Shown here piece by piece: positions 14,401 through 22,317 of a stretch of DNA of 48,181 nucleotides (position 1 is its first letter; each line of letters starts with the position of its first letter). Under the pieces are notes generated by a model, which had not been told where the DNA came from, made no database searches, and saw only the letters and a list, made by a program, of their open reading frames with translations. The position numbers and the translations under genes are program-made. This DNA comes from Streptomyces sp. (GTDB lineage: Bacteria; Actinomycetota; Actinomycetes; Streptomycetales; Streptomycetaceae), in NCBI RefSeq assembly GCF_019510245.1, contig NZ_JAEKKT010000178.1, positions 1 to 48,181 of the forward strand, read 5' to 3'.

Positions 14401-15192
14401 AAGGCGCTGGAGGAGCTCGGTGTCGAACCGGCGGGGCTTGTCGAGGAGTACGGTCCGCACCAGCTCGTGCCGCCCTCGCCCCCCGCCGAGGGCGAGGTGC
14501 TGCCGGACGACCCCGACCATCCGCGCAACCAGCCGAAGTCCTTCCACCGGGCCGAGCAGGAACGCCGGCTGAAAGCGGCCGAGCGGGCCTACCAGCAGCT
14601 CGGCAAGGTCAACCCGCTGGCCCTGGAGGAGTTCGCGGCCCTCGAGGAACGGCACAAGTTCCTCAGTGAGCAGCTGGAGGACCTGAAGAAGACCCGCGCC
14701 GATCTGCTCCAGGTCGTGAAGGAGGTCGACGAGCGGGTCGAGCAGGTCTTCACGGAGGCGTACCGGGACACGGCGAGGGAGTTCGAGGGCGTCTTCAGCC
14801 GGCTTTTCCCGGGCGGCGAGGGACGGCTGATCCTCACCGACCCCGACAACATGCTCACCACGGGCGTGGACGTCGAGGCCCGCCCGCCGGGGAAGAAGGT
14901 CAAGCGGCTCTCCCTGCTGTCCGGCGGCGAACGCTCGCTGACCGCCGTCGCGATGCTGGTGTCGATCTTCAAGGCACGCCCCAGCCCGTTCTACGTCATG
15001 GACGAGGTCGAGGCGGCCCTGGACGACACCAACCTGCAACGGCTGATCCGCATCATGCAGGAGCTCCAGGAGTCGTCCCAGCTCATCGTGATCACGCACC
15101 AGAAGCGGACGATGGAGGTCGCCGACGCGCTGTACGGCGTCTCCATGCAGGGCGACGGTGTGTCGAAGGTCATCAGCCAGCGGCTTCGCTGA
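11455..15192 (+). CDS. smc: chromosome segregation protein SMC, with repeat-derived insertion in the hinge
   Basis: Smc with ScpAB condenses and segregates chromosomes, important in sporulation. The 1245-residue protein has Walker A GPNGSGKSN (residues 31-39), two long coiled-coil arms, a hinge (about 505-715), the signature LSGGERSLTAVAM (from residue 1155) and Walker B YVMDEVEAALDD (Asp1183, Glu1184). S. coelicolor Smc is about 1186 residues as I recall; the excess of roughly 60 matches an insert at residues 578-647. The insert is low complexity (GAPQRGAGNGATSHDAPAA and similar) and is the translation of the dispersed genomic repeat. Flanking hinge sequence (LLLAGAPEAL, then FAADLVRGPADLMP) is intact, so the protein is probably functional with a loop. 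Confidence 0.96.
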   Translation: MHLKALTLRGFKSFASATTLRFEPGITCVVGPNGSGKSNVVDALTWVMGEHSAKSLRGGKMEDVIFAGTTGRPPLGRAEVSLTIDNSDGALPIEYAEVTITRIMFRNGGSEYQINGDTCRLLDIQELLSDSGIGREMHVIVGQGQLDSVLHADPMGRRAFIEEAAGVLKHRKRKEKALRKLDAMQVNLARVQDLTDELRRQLKPLGRQAAVARRAAVIQADLRDARLRLLADDLVRLRNALQTEIADEAALKERKEAAEQELKKALQREALLEDEVRQLTPRLQRAQQTWYELSQLAERVRGTISLADARVKSATSTPPEERRGRDPEDMEREAHRIREQEAELEASLEAAQHALDDTVAHRAELERELAHEERRLKDVARSIADRRESLARLNGQVGAARSRAASAQAEIDRLAAARDEAQERAVSAQEEYEALKAEVDGLDAGDEELAVQHDQARHRLAEAEAALTAAREAVTAAERRRAATQARHEALALGLRRKDGTGILLGARDRLTGVLGPAAELLTVTPGHEVALAAAFGAAADAIAVTTPASAADAIRLLRKQDGGRAALLLAGAPEALRADSGAPHSEMPKAGAPQRGAGNGATSHDAPAAEHADAGAAPHGGAGNHAEAGPHAPVPDRRPTAPLPSGNFAADLVRGPADLMPAVRRLLAGIVVVDTLEAAEDLVYSHPHLTAVTAEGDLLGAHFAHGGSAGAPSLLEVQASVDEAAAELEELAVRCEELSEAQHAAGERRKECAALVEELGERRRAADREKSAVAQQLGRLAGQARGAAGEAERSTAAAARAQDSLDKALEEVEILAERLAVAEEMPVEEEPDTSARDRLAADGANARQTEMEARLQVRTHEERVKGLAGRADSLDRAARAEREARARAEQRRARLRHEAAVAEAVAAGARQLLAHVEVSVGRAERERAAAEAAKARREQELAAARGTGRDLKAELDKLTDSVHRGEVLGAEKRLRIEQLETKALEELGVEPAGLVEEYGPHQLVPPSPPAEGEVLPDDPDHPRNQPKSFHRAEQERRLKAAERAYQQLGKVNPLALEEFAALEERHKFLSEQLEDLKKTRADLLQVVKEVDERVEQVFTEAYRDTAREFEGVFSRLFPGGEGRLILTDPDNMLTTGVDVEARPPGKKVKRLSLLSGGERSLTAVAMLVSIFKARPSPFYVMDEVEAALDDTNLQRLIRIMQELQESSQLIVITHQKRTMEVADALYGVSMQGDGVSKVISQRLR
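13186..13395 (+). repeat. dispersed repeat copies inserted in frame within the smc hinge
   Basis: Inside smc, GCGCCCC-AAA-GGGGCGC (13231-13247) is followed by GGGGAACGGCGCGACCAGCC and ACGACG, the core of the streptomycete repeat seen between genes elsewhere here. A second, partial copy has GCGCCCCATGGGGGCGC at 13306-13322 followed by GGGGAACCACGCGG. The stretch is about 210 bases, a multiple of three, and free of stops. Codons at its edge (GAT, TCT, CCT, CAT) differ from the neighbouring smc codons. Confidence 0.75.
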
Positions 15193-15228
15193 CGCCGGGT
15201 CCCGGCCGACGGTTCGGGTGCGGGCGCC

Positions 15229-15271
15229 GTTGTGGCTGGTCGCGCAGTTCCCCACGCCCCTTTGGGGCATG
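15229..15271 (-). repeat. dispersed repeat copy, reversed, downstream of smc
   Basis: Read on the minus strand it gives TGCCCCAAAGGGGCGTGGGG and then AACTGCGCGACCAGCCACAA, the same core as the copy within smc. It begins 36 bases after the smc stop, where CGCCCC-TTT-GGGGCA could form a weak terminating hairpin. Confidence 0.7.
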
Positions 15272-15345
15272 TCACCTTCACCCTTCTTCAAGAAGTGAAC
15301 GCATTTTCGTTGCGTGGTATCTGCAACTTCACACGGTGCCCCCTA

Positions 15346-15385
15346 TTGACTTCGAAACTTGAAGGCATAGTCTCTGCAACGTTGC
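15346..15385 (+). promoter_or_regulatory. glcP promoter region with palindrome
   Basis: TTGACT (15346-15351) and TAGTCT (15368-15373) are 16 bases apart, a fair promoter. Just downstream is the perfect palindrome GCAACGTTGC (15376-15385), at or near the predicted start site, suiting a repressor site. The leader of about 80 bases ends in GAGGAG before the GTG. Confidence 0.4.
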
Positions 15386-15462
15386 TTTTACCTTCAGGTG
15401 TGAGGACCTGAGAGGGCTCACCCCCACCCCGGCAGCGCTGCCGGTGGCCCGAGGAGTTTTCT

Positions 15463-16881
15463 GTGACCAGCACTGCGCAGGCACCCAAGTCAGGAGCCGG
15501 TACGGCTCACCCCGATCACCTCGGGCATGTCATCTTCATCGCGGCGGCGGCCGCGATGGGCGGTTTCCTCTTCGGCTACGACAGCTCCGTCATCAACGGC
15601 GCCGTCGAGGCCATCCGGACCCGTTACGACATCGGGTCGGCGGCCCTCGCCCAGGTCATCGCCGTCGCCCTGATCGGCTGCGCGATCGGCGCCGCGACCG
15701 CAGGCCGGATAGCCGACCGGATCGGCCGTATCCGCTGCATGCAGATCGCGGCCGTGCTGTTCACCATCAGCGCCGTGGGCTCGGCGCTGCCCTTCGCGCT
15801 GTGGGACCTCGCCCTCTGGCGGATCATCGGCGGCTTCGCCATCGGCATGGCCTCCGTCATCGGCCCCGCCTACATCGCGGAGGTGGCCCCGCCCGCCTAC
15901 CGCGGCCGCCTCGGCTCCTTCCAGCAGGCCGCGATCGTCGTCGGCATCGCCATCTCGCAGCTGGTCAACTGGGGTCTGCTCAACGCCGCCGGCGGTGACC
16001 AGCGCGGCAAGCTGATGGGCCTGGAGGCCTGGCAGGTCATGCTCGGCGTCATGGTGATCCCGGCCGTCCTGTACGGCCTGCTCTCCTTCGCGATCCCCGA
16101 GTCCCCCCGCTTCCTGCTCTCCGTCGGCAAGCGGGAGCGCGCCCGCGCGATCCTCGAAGAGGTCGAGGGCGGGAACGTCGACCTGGACGCCCGGGTCGCC
16201 GAGATCGAGCACGCGATGAAGAGCGAGCACAAGTCCACGTTCAAGGACCTGCTCGGCGGCTCCTTCTTCTTCAAGCCGATCGTCTGGGTCGGCATCGGCC
16301 TGTCGGTCTTCCAGCAGTTCGTCGGCATCAACGTCGCGTTCTACTACTCCTCGACCCTGTGGCAGTCGGTGGGCGTCGACCCGACGGACTCGTTCTTCTA
16401 CTCCTTCACGACGTCGATCATCAACATCATCGGCACGGTGATCGCGATGATCTTCGTGGACCGCGTCGGCCGCAAGCCGCTGGCCCTCATCGGCTCGGTC
16501 GGCATGGTCGTCGGTCTGGCGCTGGAGGCCTGGGCGTTCTCGTACCACCTCGTCGACGGGAAGCTGCCGTCCGCGCAGGGCTGGACCGCCCTGATCGCGG
16601 CCCACATCTTCGTCCTCTTCTTCGCCCTGTCCTGGGGCGTGGTCGTCTGGGTCTTCCTCGGCGAGATGTTCCCGAACCGGATCCGCGCCGCCGCCCTGGG
16701 CGTGGCCGCCTCCGCGCAGTGGATCGCCAACTGGGCCATCACCGCGAGCTTCCCGTCGCTGGCCGACTGGAACCTCTCCGGCACCTACGTGATCTACACG
16801 GTCTTCGCGGCCCTCTCCATCCCGTTCGTCCTCAAGTACGTCAAGGAGACGAAGGGCAAGTCCCTGGAGGAGATGGGCTGA
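15463..16881 (+). CDS. glcP: glucose permease, MFS sugar/H+ symporter
   Basis: GlcP is the main glucose uptake system of streptomycetes, and glcP1 lies directly after smc in S. coelicolor. The 472-residue protein has 12 likely membrane segments. It carries sugar porter motifs: GRIADRIGRIR between TM2 and TM3, PESPRFLL after TM6, FVGINVAFYYS in TM7, DRVGRKPLA, and PNRIRAAA after TM10. The start GTG follows GAGGAG by six bases. The gene is monocistronic, bounded by a promoter with its own palindrome and a strong terminator. Substrate glucose is inferred from synteny and similarity. Confidence 0.93.
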   Translation: MTSTAQAPKSGAGTAHPDHLGHVIFIAAAAAMGGFLFGYDSSVINGAVEAIRTRYDIGSAALAQVIAVALIGCAIGAATAGRIADRIGRIRCMQIAAVLFTISAVGSALPFALWDLALWRIIGGFAIGMASVIGPAYIAEVAPPAYRGRLGSFQQAAIVVGIAISQLVNWGLLNAAGGDQRGKLMGLEAWQVMLGVMVIPAVLYGLLSFAIPESPRFLLSVGKRERARAILEEVEGGNVDLDARVAEIEHAMKSEHKSTFKDLLGGSFFFKPIVWVGIGLSVFQQFVGINVAFYYSSTLWQSVGVDPTDSFFYSFTTSIINIIGTVIAMIFVDRVGRKPLALIGSVGMVVGLALEAWAFSYHLVDGKLPSAQGWTALIAAHIFVLFFALSWGVVVWVFLGEMFPNRIRAAALGVAASAQWIANWAITASFPSLADWNLSGTYVIYTVFAALSIPFVLKYVKETKGKSLEEMG

Positions 16882-16938
16882 GCCCACCCCCGCTCGGGGA
16901 GAAGGGCCAAGTCCCCGCTGCCCCTCTCCTCGTATCCC

Positions 16939-16977
16939 CCGCCGCCCCGCCCGGTCACTGCCCGGGCGGGGCGGCGG
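16939..16977. terminator. strong bidirectional hairpin after glcP
   Basis: CCGCCGCCCCGCCCGG (16939-16954) is perfectly complementary to 16962-16977 over a seven-base loop. This 16-bp all-GC stem lies between the convergent glcP and LLM oxidoreductase genes. Confidence 0.8.
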
Positions 16978-17010
16978 CTCGCATACGGCCCCACCGCTTC
17001 CCTTCCTCTC

Positions 17011-17221
17011 CGCCGCACGACTTCTCTCCGCCGCCGCGGCCGCCCAGCGATGACGGTGCAGTCCTGCGAAGCTGCCGCCTCTGAACTCCGGCGCACAACT
17101 CCTGCCCGCCGCCGCGGCGCCCAGCGATGACGGTGCAGCCCGGCGAAGCTGCCGCCCCTGAACTCCGCCGCACAACTCCTGCCCGCCGCCACGGCGACCA
17201 GCCACGACGGTGCAGCCCGGC
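17011..17221. repeat. three imperfect tandem repeats of about 77 bp
   Basis: Units start at 17011, 17089 and 17166, a period of 77-78 bases, and the third stops near 17221. Shared blocks include CGCACAACTCCTGCCCGCCG, GATGACGGTGCAGCCCGGCG and AAGCTGCCGCC. Unit 3 contains GCGACCAGCCACGACGG, also found in the dispersed repeat. The array fills the gap between the glcP terminator and the convergent LLM gene (stop at 17266). No gene is seen. Confidence 0.8.
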
Positions 17222-17265
17222 GGTGCCGGACCCTCGCGCCCGCCCGTCGGCGCGCCTCGCCCCCG

Positions 17266-18237
17266 TTACGCCGGCAGCGCCGGAAGCACGGTCTCCGCGA
17301 ACAACCGCAGGCTGCGCCACCCCTCCGCCACCGGCATCCCGCCCGCGAGCGGGTGCAGGACGAGGTTGTCCAGGCCCGCCGCCACGCACTCGTCCGGGGT
17401 GAGGATGCGGTAGACGCCCTCCGCGCGCAGTTCGGCGACCGTGGTCGCGGCGGACCGTACCGCGGAGTGGATGTCGCCGGACTGCCAGGACGCATACGTC
17501 CGGGCCTCGTGCAGGAAGTGCTCGCCGTAGTCCGCCCACGCCCGGTCCGGGTCCTCGGCGATGTGCAGCAGCGGCGTCTCGGCCGTCGGCATCATCGTCC
17601 AGCCCTCCGTGCCGTACTCGGTGAGCCGCTCCTTGTAGTACGCCTCCAGCTCCGGCAGATGCGCGCTGGGGAAGAACGGCAGGCCGAGGCGGGCGGCCCG
17701 GCGGGCGGCGGCCTTGGAGGAGCCGCCGACCAGGAGCAGGGGGTGGGGGTCGGTGAGCGGGCGGGGGGTGACCCGCACCGTACGGCCCCGGTACTCGAAC
17801 TCCTCCCCGGTCCACGCCTTCAGCAGCGTCTCCAGCAGCTCGTCCTGCAGCCGCCCCCGCCGCTTCCACTCCACGTCGAACAGGGCGTACTCCTCGGGCC
17901 GGTAGCCGATCCCGGCCACCGTCACCAGCCGGCCCCCGCTGAGCAGGTCGAGGACCGCGATGTCCTCCGCCAGCCGCAGCGGGTCGTGCAGCGGGCCGAT
18001 CACCGCCGAAACGGTCACCGCGATGGTCCGGGTCGCCCCGAACACCGCGCCGGCGAAGGCGAACGGCGACGGCAGCCAGTTGTTGTCGACGCCGTGGTGC
18101 TCCTCGGTCTGCACGGTGGTGACCCCGTGCTCGTCGGCGTACGCGGCCATGTCCAGGGCCGCCCGGTACCGGGCGCCCAGCGTGGCCGGGGAGGCGCCGG
18201 GCTCGACGAGGTTGAAGCGGACGACCGAGACGGGCAT
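17266..18237 (-). CDS. LLM-class flavin-dependent oxidoreductase
   Basis: This luciferase-like monooxygenase of 323 residues would use reduced FMN or F420. It has the TIM-barrel pattern of the family: VVRFNLVEPG at the N-terminus, YADEHGVTTVQTEEHHG, GPLHDPLRLAEDIAVLDLLS, GRLVTVAGIGYRPEEY, and HPLLLVGGSSKAAARRAARLG. AAGGGGAGC lies just before the ATG. The real substrate cannot be told. It is on the same strand as the permease gene upstream, 61 bases apart, so the two may form an operon. Confidence 0.88.
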   Translation of the reverse strand: MPVSVVRFNLVEPGASPATLGARYRAALDMAAYADEHGVTTVQTEEHHGVDNNWLPSPFAFAGAVFGATRTIAVTVSAVIGPLHDPLRLAEDIAVLDLLSGGRLVTVAGIGYRPEEYALFDVEWKRRGRLQDELLETLLKAWTGEEFEYRGRTVRVTPRPLTDPHPLLLVGGSSKAAARRAARLGLPFFPSAHLPELEAYYKERLTEYGTEGWTMMPTAETPLLHIAEDPDRAWADYGEHFLHEARTYASWQSGDIHSAVRSAATTVAELRAEGVYRILTPDECVAAGLDNLVLHPLAGGMPVAEGWRSLRLFAETVLPALPA

Positions 18238-18298
18238 GGGAGCTCCCCTTCACCTTGACTGGCCGGGCGGGTGTGCGGGGACAGTAGCTGACGGTGCG

Positions 18299-19771
18299 TC
18301 AGACAGCCAGGGGTGCGGGCTTCCCGGCCGTGGCCGGTACCACCGCGGGTTTCGGCAGCACCGCGTACAGCAGGCCCGAGACGGCGATCGTCGCGACCCA
18401 GCCGAGGCCGTACCGGCCGACGGGGTTGTTCGCGGCGAGCGGGCCGGTGAACCAGTCGCACGTGGTGCAGAGCAGGCCGGCCGCCAGACCGAGCGCCCAG
18501 GCCGTGACGGCGGCGGGGGAGAAGCCCGCCCGGTACCAGTAGGCGCTGGTGCGGGTGGTGTCGAGGAGGGCTGTGGCGTCGTACTCCCGGCGGCGGAGCA
18601 TGTCGACCCCGAACACCCCCACCCATGCCGAGAACGCCACCGCCAGCAGCGACAGGAAGGCGATGAAGGAGGCCATGAACGAGGTCGCCGCCAGCATCAG
18701 GACAGCCCCGAGGACCAGCGAGATGACTGCATTCACGGAGACCGCCCAGGGCCGGGGGATCCGGAAGCCGAGCGTCTGCGCGGTGAAGCCCGCGGAGTAC
18801 ATCGACATCGCGTTGATCAGCAGCATCCCGACCAGCGCGACCAGGAGGTACGGGACCGCCAGCCAGAGGGGCAGGGTCTCGCCGAGGAAGGAGACCGGGT
18901 CGGCCGCCCCGGCGAGACCGGGGGTGGCGGACGCCGTCACCGCGCCCGTCAGGACCAGGGGGAGCACGACGACCCCGGCGCCGCCGACCGTGTTGCGTAC
19001 GATCGCCGCCGAGGACGCCGTGCCCGGCAGGTACCGCGTGAAGTCCGGCGCGGCCGGCGCCCAGCTCATCCCGCCCGCCGCGATCAGCCCGGCCCCGGTG
19101 ACCATCGCGGCCGCGGACCCGGCGGGCCGACCGAACACCCCGGCCCAGTCCGTCGCCGCGACCAGGCGGCCGAGGACCAGCAGCGAGAACGCACCGAACA
19201 GCCAGGTCGCCCACCGGTTGCAGTACCGCACCGCCCTGATGCCCATGCCCGAGATCGCGAAGGTGGCGATCACGAAGAGGAGCAGGGTGACGATGATCAG
19301 GGCGGTGTTGCTCCTGACCCCGAACAGGATGTCGAGGACGGTCAGCAGCGCGTAGGCGCCGGTCACCGCGTTGATCGTCTCCCAGCCCCAGCGCGCCACC
19401 CAGATCAGGGCGCCGGGCAGCAGGTTGCCGCGCTGGCCGAAGACCGCCCGGGACAGCGCCATGCCCGGTGCGCCGCCGCGCTTGCCCGCGACGCCGATCA
19501 GCCCGACCAGGCCGTACGACACGACCGGCGCCGCGGTGCCGACCGCCAGGGACTGCCAGAAGTTCAGCCCGAACGACACCGCGAGGCCCGCACCCACGGT
19601 CACCAGCAGGACGGTGATGTTCGCGGCGATCCAGGTGGGGAGCAGGCCACGGGGGGTGCCGGTGCGCTCGGAGTCCGGGACCGGTTCGAGGCCCCGGGTT
19701 TCGAGGCCGTGGTGCTCCAGCGACTCTTCGAGGTGTTCGAGCGCGCCATCGTGGTCGGCGGTGGTGCCCAT
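18299..19771 (-). CDS. NCS1-family cytosine/purine permease
   Basis: The 490-residue protein has about 12 hydrophobic segments and the NCS1 layout. A polar N-terminus (DHDGALEHLEESLEHHGLET) is followed by LLPTWIAANITVLLVTVGAG, GAPGMALSRAVFGQRGNLLP, ARWGWETINA, and PDFTRYLP with the conserved AAGGMSWAPAAPDFTRY region. Substrates are likely cytosine, purines or related bases; not provable from sequence. It is divergent from ftsY with 128 bases between starts. Near its start an imperfect TTAG…CTAA repeat (around 19794-19808) may be regulatory. Confidence 0.9.
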   Translation of the reverse strand: MGTTADHDGALEHLEESLEHHGLETRGLEPVPDSERTGTPRGLLPTWIAANITVLLVTVGAGLAVSFGLNFWQSLAVGTAAPVVSYGLVGLIGVAGKRGGAPGMALSRAVFGQRGNLLPGALIWVARWGWETINAVTGAYALLTVLDILFGVRSNTALIIVTLLLFVIATFAISGMGIRAVRYCNRWATWLFGAFSLLVLGRLVAATDWAGVFGRPAGSAAAMVTGAGLIAAGGMSWAPAAPDFTRYLPGTASSAAIVRNTVGGAGVVVLPLVLTGAVTASATPGLAGAADPVSFLGETLPLWLAVPYLLVALVGMLLINAMSMYSAGFTAQTLGFRIPRPWAVSVNAVISLVLGAVLMLAATSFMASFIAFLSLLAVAFSAWVGVFGVDMLRRREYDATALLDTTRTSAYWYRAGFSPAAVTAWALGLAAGLLCTTCDWFTGPLAANNPVGRYGLGWVATIAVSGLLYAVLPKPAVVPATAGKPAPLAV

Positions 19772-19899
19772 AGGCAGTCATCGTACGTTAGACCGACTAA
19801 AGCGCCCGAAATGGACATCCGGATTCGGAGGATCATCCAGAAACTCCCGCGCGAGGGAGCAAAGTCGGCCGCGGGGGAGGGATGGATACTGGTCGGGTT

Positions 19900-21102
19900 A
19901 TGGAAACCGTCATCCTTGCTGTAGTCATCGCCGTAGTCGTGCTCGGCGCGCTCGGCGGGCTCGTCGTCGGCAGCCGGCGCAAGAAGTCGCTGCCCCCGCC
20001 GCCCCCCGCCGCGCCCGACATCACCGCACCCCCGGCCGAGCCGCACGTCGGCGACGAGGCCGAGACGCCGCGCGACGAACCGCGCCGGACGATAGAGGAG
20101 GTCGACCTTCCCGACGGATCGGCTCCCGTCGCCGTCGAAGAGCCCCCCGCGGTCGAAGCGCCCGAGATCGAGATCCCCGAGCCCACCGCCGGCCGGCTGG
20201 TCCGGCTGCGCGCCCGGCTCTCCCGGTCGCAGAACGCCCTCGGCAAGGGGCTGCTCACGCTGCTCTCGCGCGAGCACCTCGACGACGAGACCTGGGAGGA
20301 GATCGAGGACACCCTGCTCACCGCCGACGTCGGTGTGCAGCCCACCACCGAGCTGGTCGACCGGCTGCGCGAGCGCGTCAGGGTGCTGGGCACCCGCACC
20401 CCCGACGAGCTGCGCGGCCTGCTCCGCGAGGAGCTGCTGAAGCTGGTCGGCACCGACGTCGACCGCGAGGTGAAGACCGAGCCCGCCGACCGCAAGCCGG
20501 GCATCGTGATGGTCGTCGGCGTCAACGGCACCGGCAAGACCACCACCACCGGCAAGCTCGCCCGCGTCCTCGTCGCCGACGGCCGTACGGTCGTGCTCGG
20601 CGCCGCCGACACCTTCCGGGCCGCCGCCGCGGACCAGCTCCAGACCTGGGGCGAGCGGGTGGGCGCCCACACCGTGCGCGGCCCGGAGGCCGGTGACCCC
20701 GCCTCCGTCGCCTTCGACGCGGTGAAGGAGGGCAAGGAGATGGGCGTCGACGTGGTGCTCATCGACACCGCCGGCCGGCTGCACACCAAGACCGGCCTCA
20801 TGGACGAGCTCGGCAAGGTCAAGCGGGTCGTCGAGAAGCACGCCCCGCTGGACGAGGTGCTGCTCGTCCTCGACGCCACCACCGGGCAGAACGGTCTCGT
20901 CCAGGCCCGGGTCTTCGCCGAGGTCGTCGACATCACCGGCATCGTCCTCACCAAGCTGGACGGCACCGCCAAGGGCGGCATCGTGATCGCGGTCCAGCGC
21001 GAGCTGGGCGTCCCCGTCAAGCTCATCGGCCTCGGCGAGGGCGCGGACGACCTGGCGCCGTTCGAGCCGGAGGCGTTCGTTGACGCCCTTATCGGTGACT
21101 GA
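19900..21102 (+). CDS. ftsY: signal recognition particle receptor FtsY
   Basis: FtsY is the membrane receptor for SRP. The 400-residue form starts METVILAVVIAVVVLGALGG, a true N-terminal membrane anchor as in actinobacterial FtsY. An acidic Pro/Glu-rich A domain follows, then the NG GTPase domain: GVNGTGKTTTTGKLA (G1, near residue 206), LGAADTFRAAAADQL, VLIDTAGRLHT (G3), LTKLDGTAKGG (G4) and GLGEGADDLAPFEPEAFV. A second ATG at 19882 lies one base after GGGGGAGGG, too close for a normal ribosome-binding site; it would add six residues. Its partner gene ffh is 7 kb downstream. Confidence 0.96.
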   Translation: METVILAVVIAVVVLGALGGLVVGSRRKKSLPPPPPAAPDITAPPAEPHVGDEAETPRDEPRRTIEEVDLPDGSAPVAVEEPPAVEAPEIEIPEPTAGRLVRLRARLSRSQNALGKGLLTLLSREHLDDETWEEIEDTLLTADVGVQPTTELVDRLRERVRVLGTRTPDELRGLLREELLKLVGTDVDREVKTEPADRKPGIVMVVGVNGTGKTTTTGKLARVLVADGRTVVLGAADTFRAAAADQLQTWGERVGAHTVRGPEAGDPASVAFDAVKEGKEMGVDVVLIDTAGRLHTKTGLMDELGKVKRVVEKHAPLDEVLLVLDATTGQNGLVQARVFAEVVDITGIVLTKLDGTAKGGIVIAVQRELGVPVKLIGLGEGADDLAPFEPEAFVDALIGD

Positions 21103-21131
21103 CGGCAGTACATCCACTGGTCGCCTTCGTG

Positions 21132-21175
21132 CGAAGCGCCCGATCCCCGAGAAGCAGTCGGGGGCGGGCGCTTCG
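21132..21175. terminator. bidirectional hairpin after ftsY
   Basis: CGAAGCGCCCGATCCCCGA (21132-21150) pairs with TCGGGGGCGGGCGCTTCG (21158-21175) with one mismatch or bulge. It lies between the convergent ftsY and prim-pol-like genes. Confidence 0.75.
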
Positions 21176-21203
21176 GCGTATCAGCCGCTCGGGACCTCTG
21201 CGG

Positions 21204-21860
21204 CTACGCCCGCGACCGGTGGGCCACGTAGGCCAGCGTCCCCAGCAGCAGCCTCGCCGCCGGGGGCCGCGTCGCCGAGTCCAGGGCCGGCGGGCGCAGC
21301 CAGCGCACCGGGCCCAGCCCGCCCCGGTCGGACGGCGGGGCGGTGATGTACGTACCCGTGCCGAGGCCGCGCAGGTCCAGGGAGGTCGGGTCGTCCCAGC
21401 CCATGCGGTAGAGCAGCCCCGGGAGCTCGGCGGCGGCGCCGGGGGCGACGAGGAAGTGGGCGCGGCCGTCCGGGGTGGCGGTCACCGGGCCGAGCGGGAG
21501 GCCCATCCGCTCCAGGCGGACCAGGGCACGGCGCCCGGCGGGTTCGGCCACCTCGATCACGTCGAACGCGCGGCCGACCGGCAGCATCACCGCCGCGCCC
21601 GGGAACTCGCCCCAGGCCTTGGTGACCTCGTCGAGTGTGGCGCCCGCGGACACCTGGGGCGCGAAGTCCAGCGGATGCGCTCCCGGCGCGGCGCAGCCCG
21701 TGTGCCCGCAGGAGCACGCGCCGGCCGCGGCCCGGGCGCCGGGCACCACGTCCCAGCCCCACAGCCCGGTGAACTCGGCGACGGCGGTGCAGTCCGATGA
21801 GCGACCGCGCCGGCGCGTGCCGGAGCGGATCTCGCGAATGCCGCCGATCGTGAAGCCCAT
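21204..21860 (-). CDS. bifunctional DNA primase/polymerase N-terminal domain protein
   Basis: This is a 218-residue protein of the prim-pol (PF09250-like) group, conserved beside nsdA in streptomycetes. Features are GWDVVPGARAAAGACSCGHT with a cysteine cluster (CSCGHTGC), then PGAHPLDF, VTKAWGEFPGAAVMLPVGR, and VRLERMGLPLGPVTATPDGR. It is shorter than plasmid prim-pols and has no helicase, so polymerase activity is uncertain. GGAGGGGGC precedes the ATG. It is convergent with ftsY and divergent from nsdA. Confidence 0.75.
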   Translation of the reverse strand: MGFTIGGIREIRSGTRRRGRSSDCTAVAEFTGLWGWDVVPGARAAAGACSCGHTGCAAPGAHPLDFAPQVSAGATLDEVTKAWGEFPGAAVMLPVGRAFDVIEVAEPAGRRALVRLERMGLPLGPVTATPDGRAHFLVAPGAAAELPGLLYRMGWDDPTSLDLRGLGTGTYITAPPSDRGGLGPVRWLRPPALDSATRPPAARLLLGTLAYVAHRSRA

Positions 21861-22317
21861 GCCCCCTCCAACGGGTCCGGCGCGCCGGTGGTTACGACAC
21901 GGAACGGGACGGAAACGGAACGTGACGCTACGGCTCCGCCTTCCCTTCGGCCCGCAAGGTCACGGCAGCGCCCTGAAGCTCCCCGGGTGGTGCGCCTGGG
22001 GATGTGCGCCCCTGAGTGCACCGCTCCGCCTACTCCCGGCCGTCCTATGTCAAGTGAATCGCGCCAAGGGCATCGTGAGTTCATTCGAAGGGGTGGCGAA
22101 TGGTGGCGTTTCCGGGATCGCCGTGGCTGGAGCAGTGATCGTAGGATTACTTTGAGTGCACGAGGCCTGGGGGCACTTGCACTCGTGGGTATGCCGGAGG
22201 CAACTCGGCATCCCGTTCGAAGGGTGAGAACTACCGGACGGGCGGCCGTATTTACCGGCATTCTGATAGGGCTTGGCGCATCCGGCATCAAGTGGTCTCA
22301 GGGATGGGGGCGTTCCA
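21861..22317. promoter_or_regulatory. long divergent control region upstream of nsdA
   Basis: These 457 bases between the prim-pol-like gene and nsdA hold no credible ORF and are less GC-rich than their surroundings. GAGTGCA and TGCACTC (about 22152-22184) are inverted repeats, overlapped by CACGAG…CTCGTG, so two alternative stems are possible. No clear -35/-10 pair is seen for nsdA. The length suggests regulation or an RNA leader. Confidence 0.3.

Noticed and set aside
17011..17221. Tandem array considered as CRISPR
   Set aside because: Repeats of 77 bp are directly adjacent, without unique spacers, and no cas genes are present.
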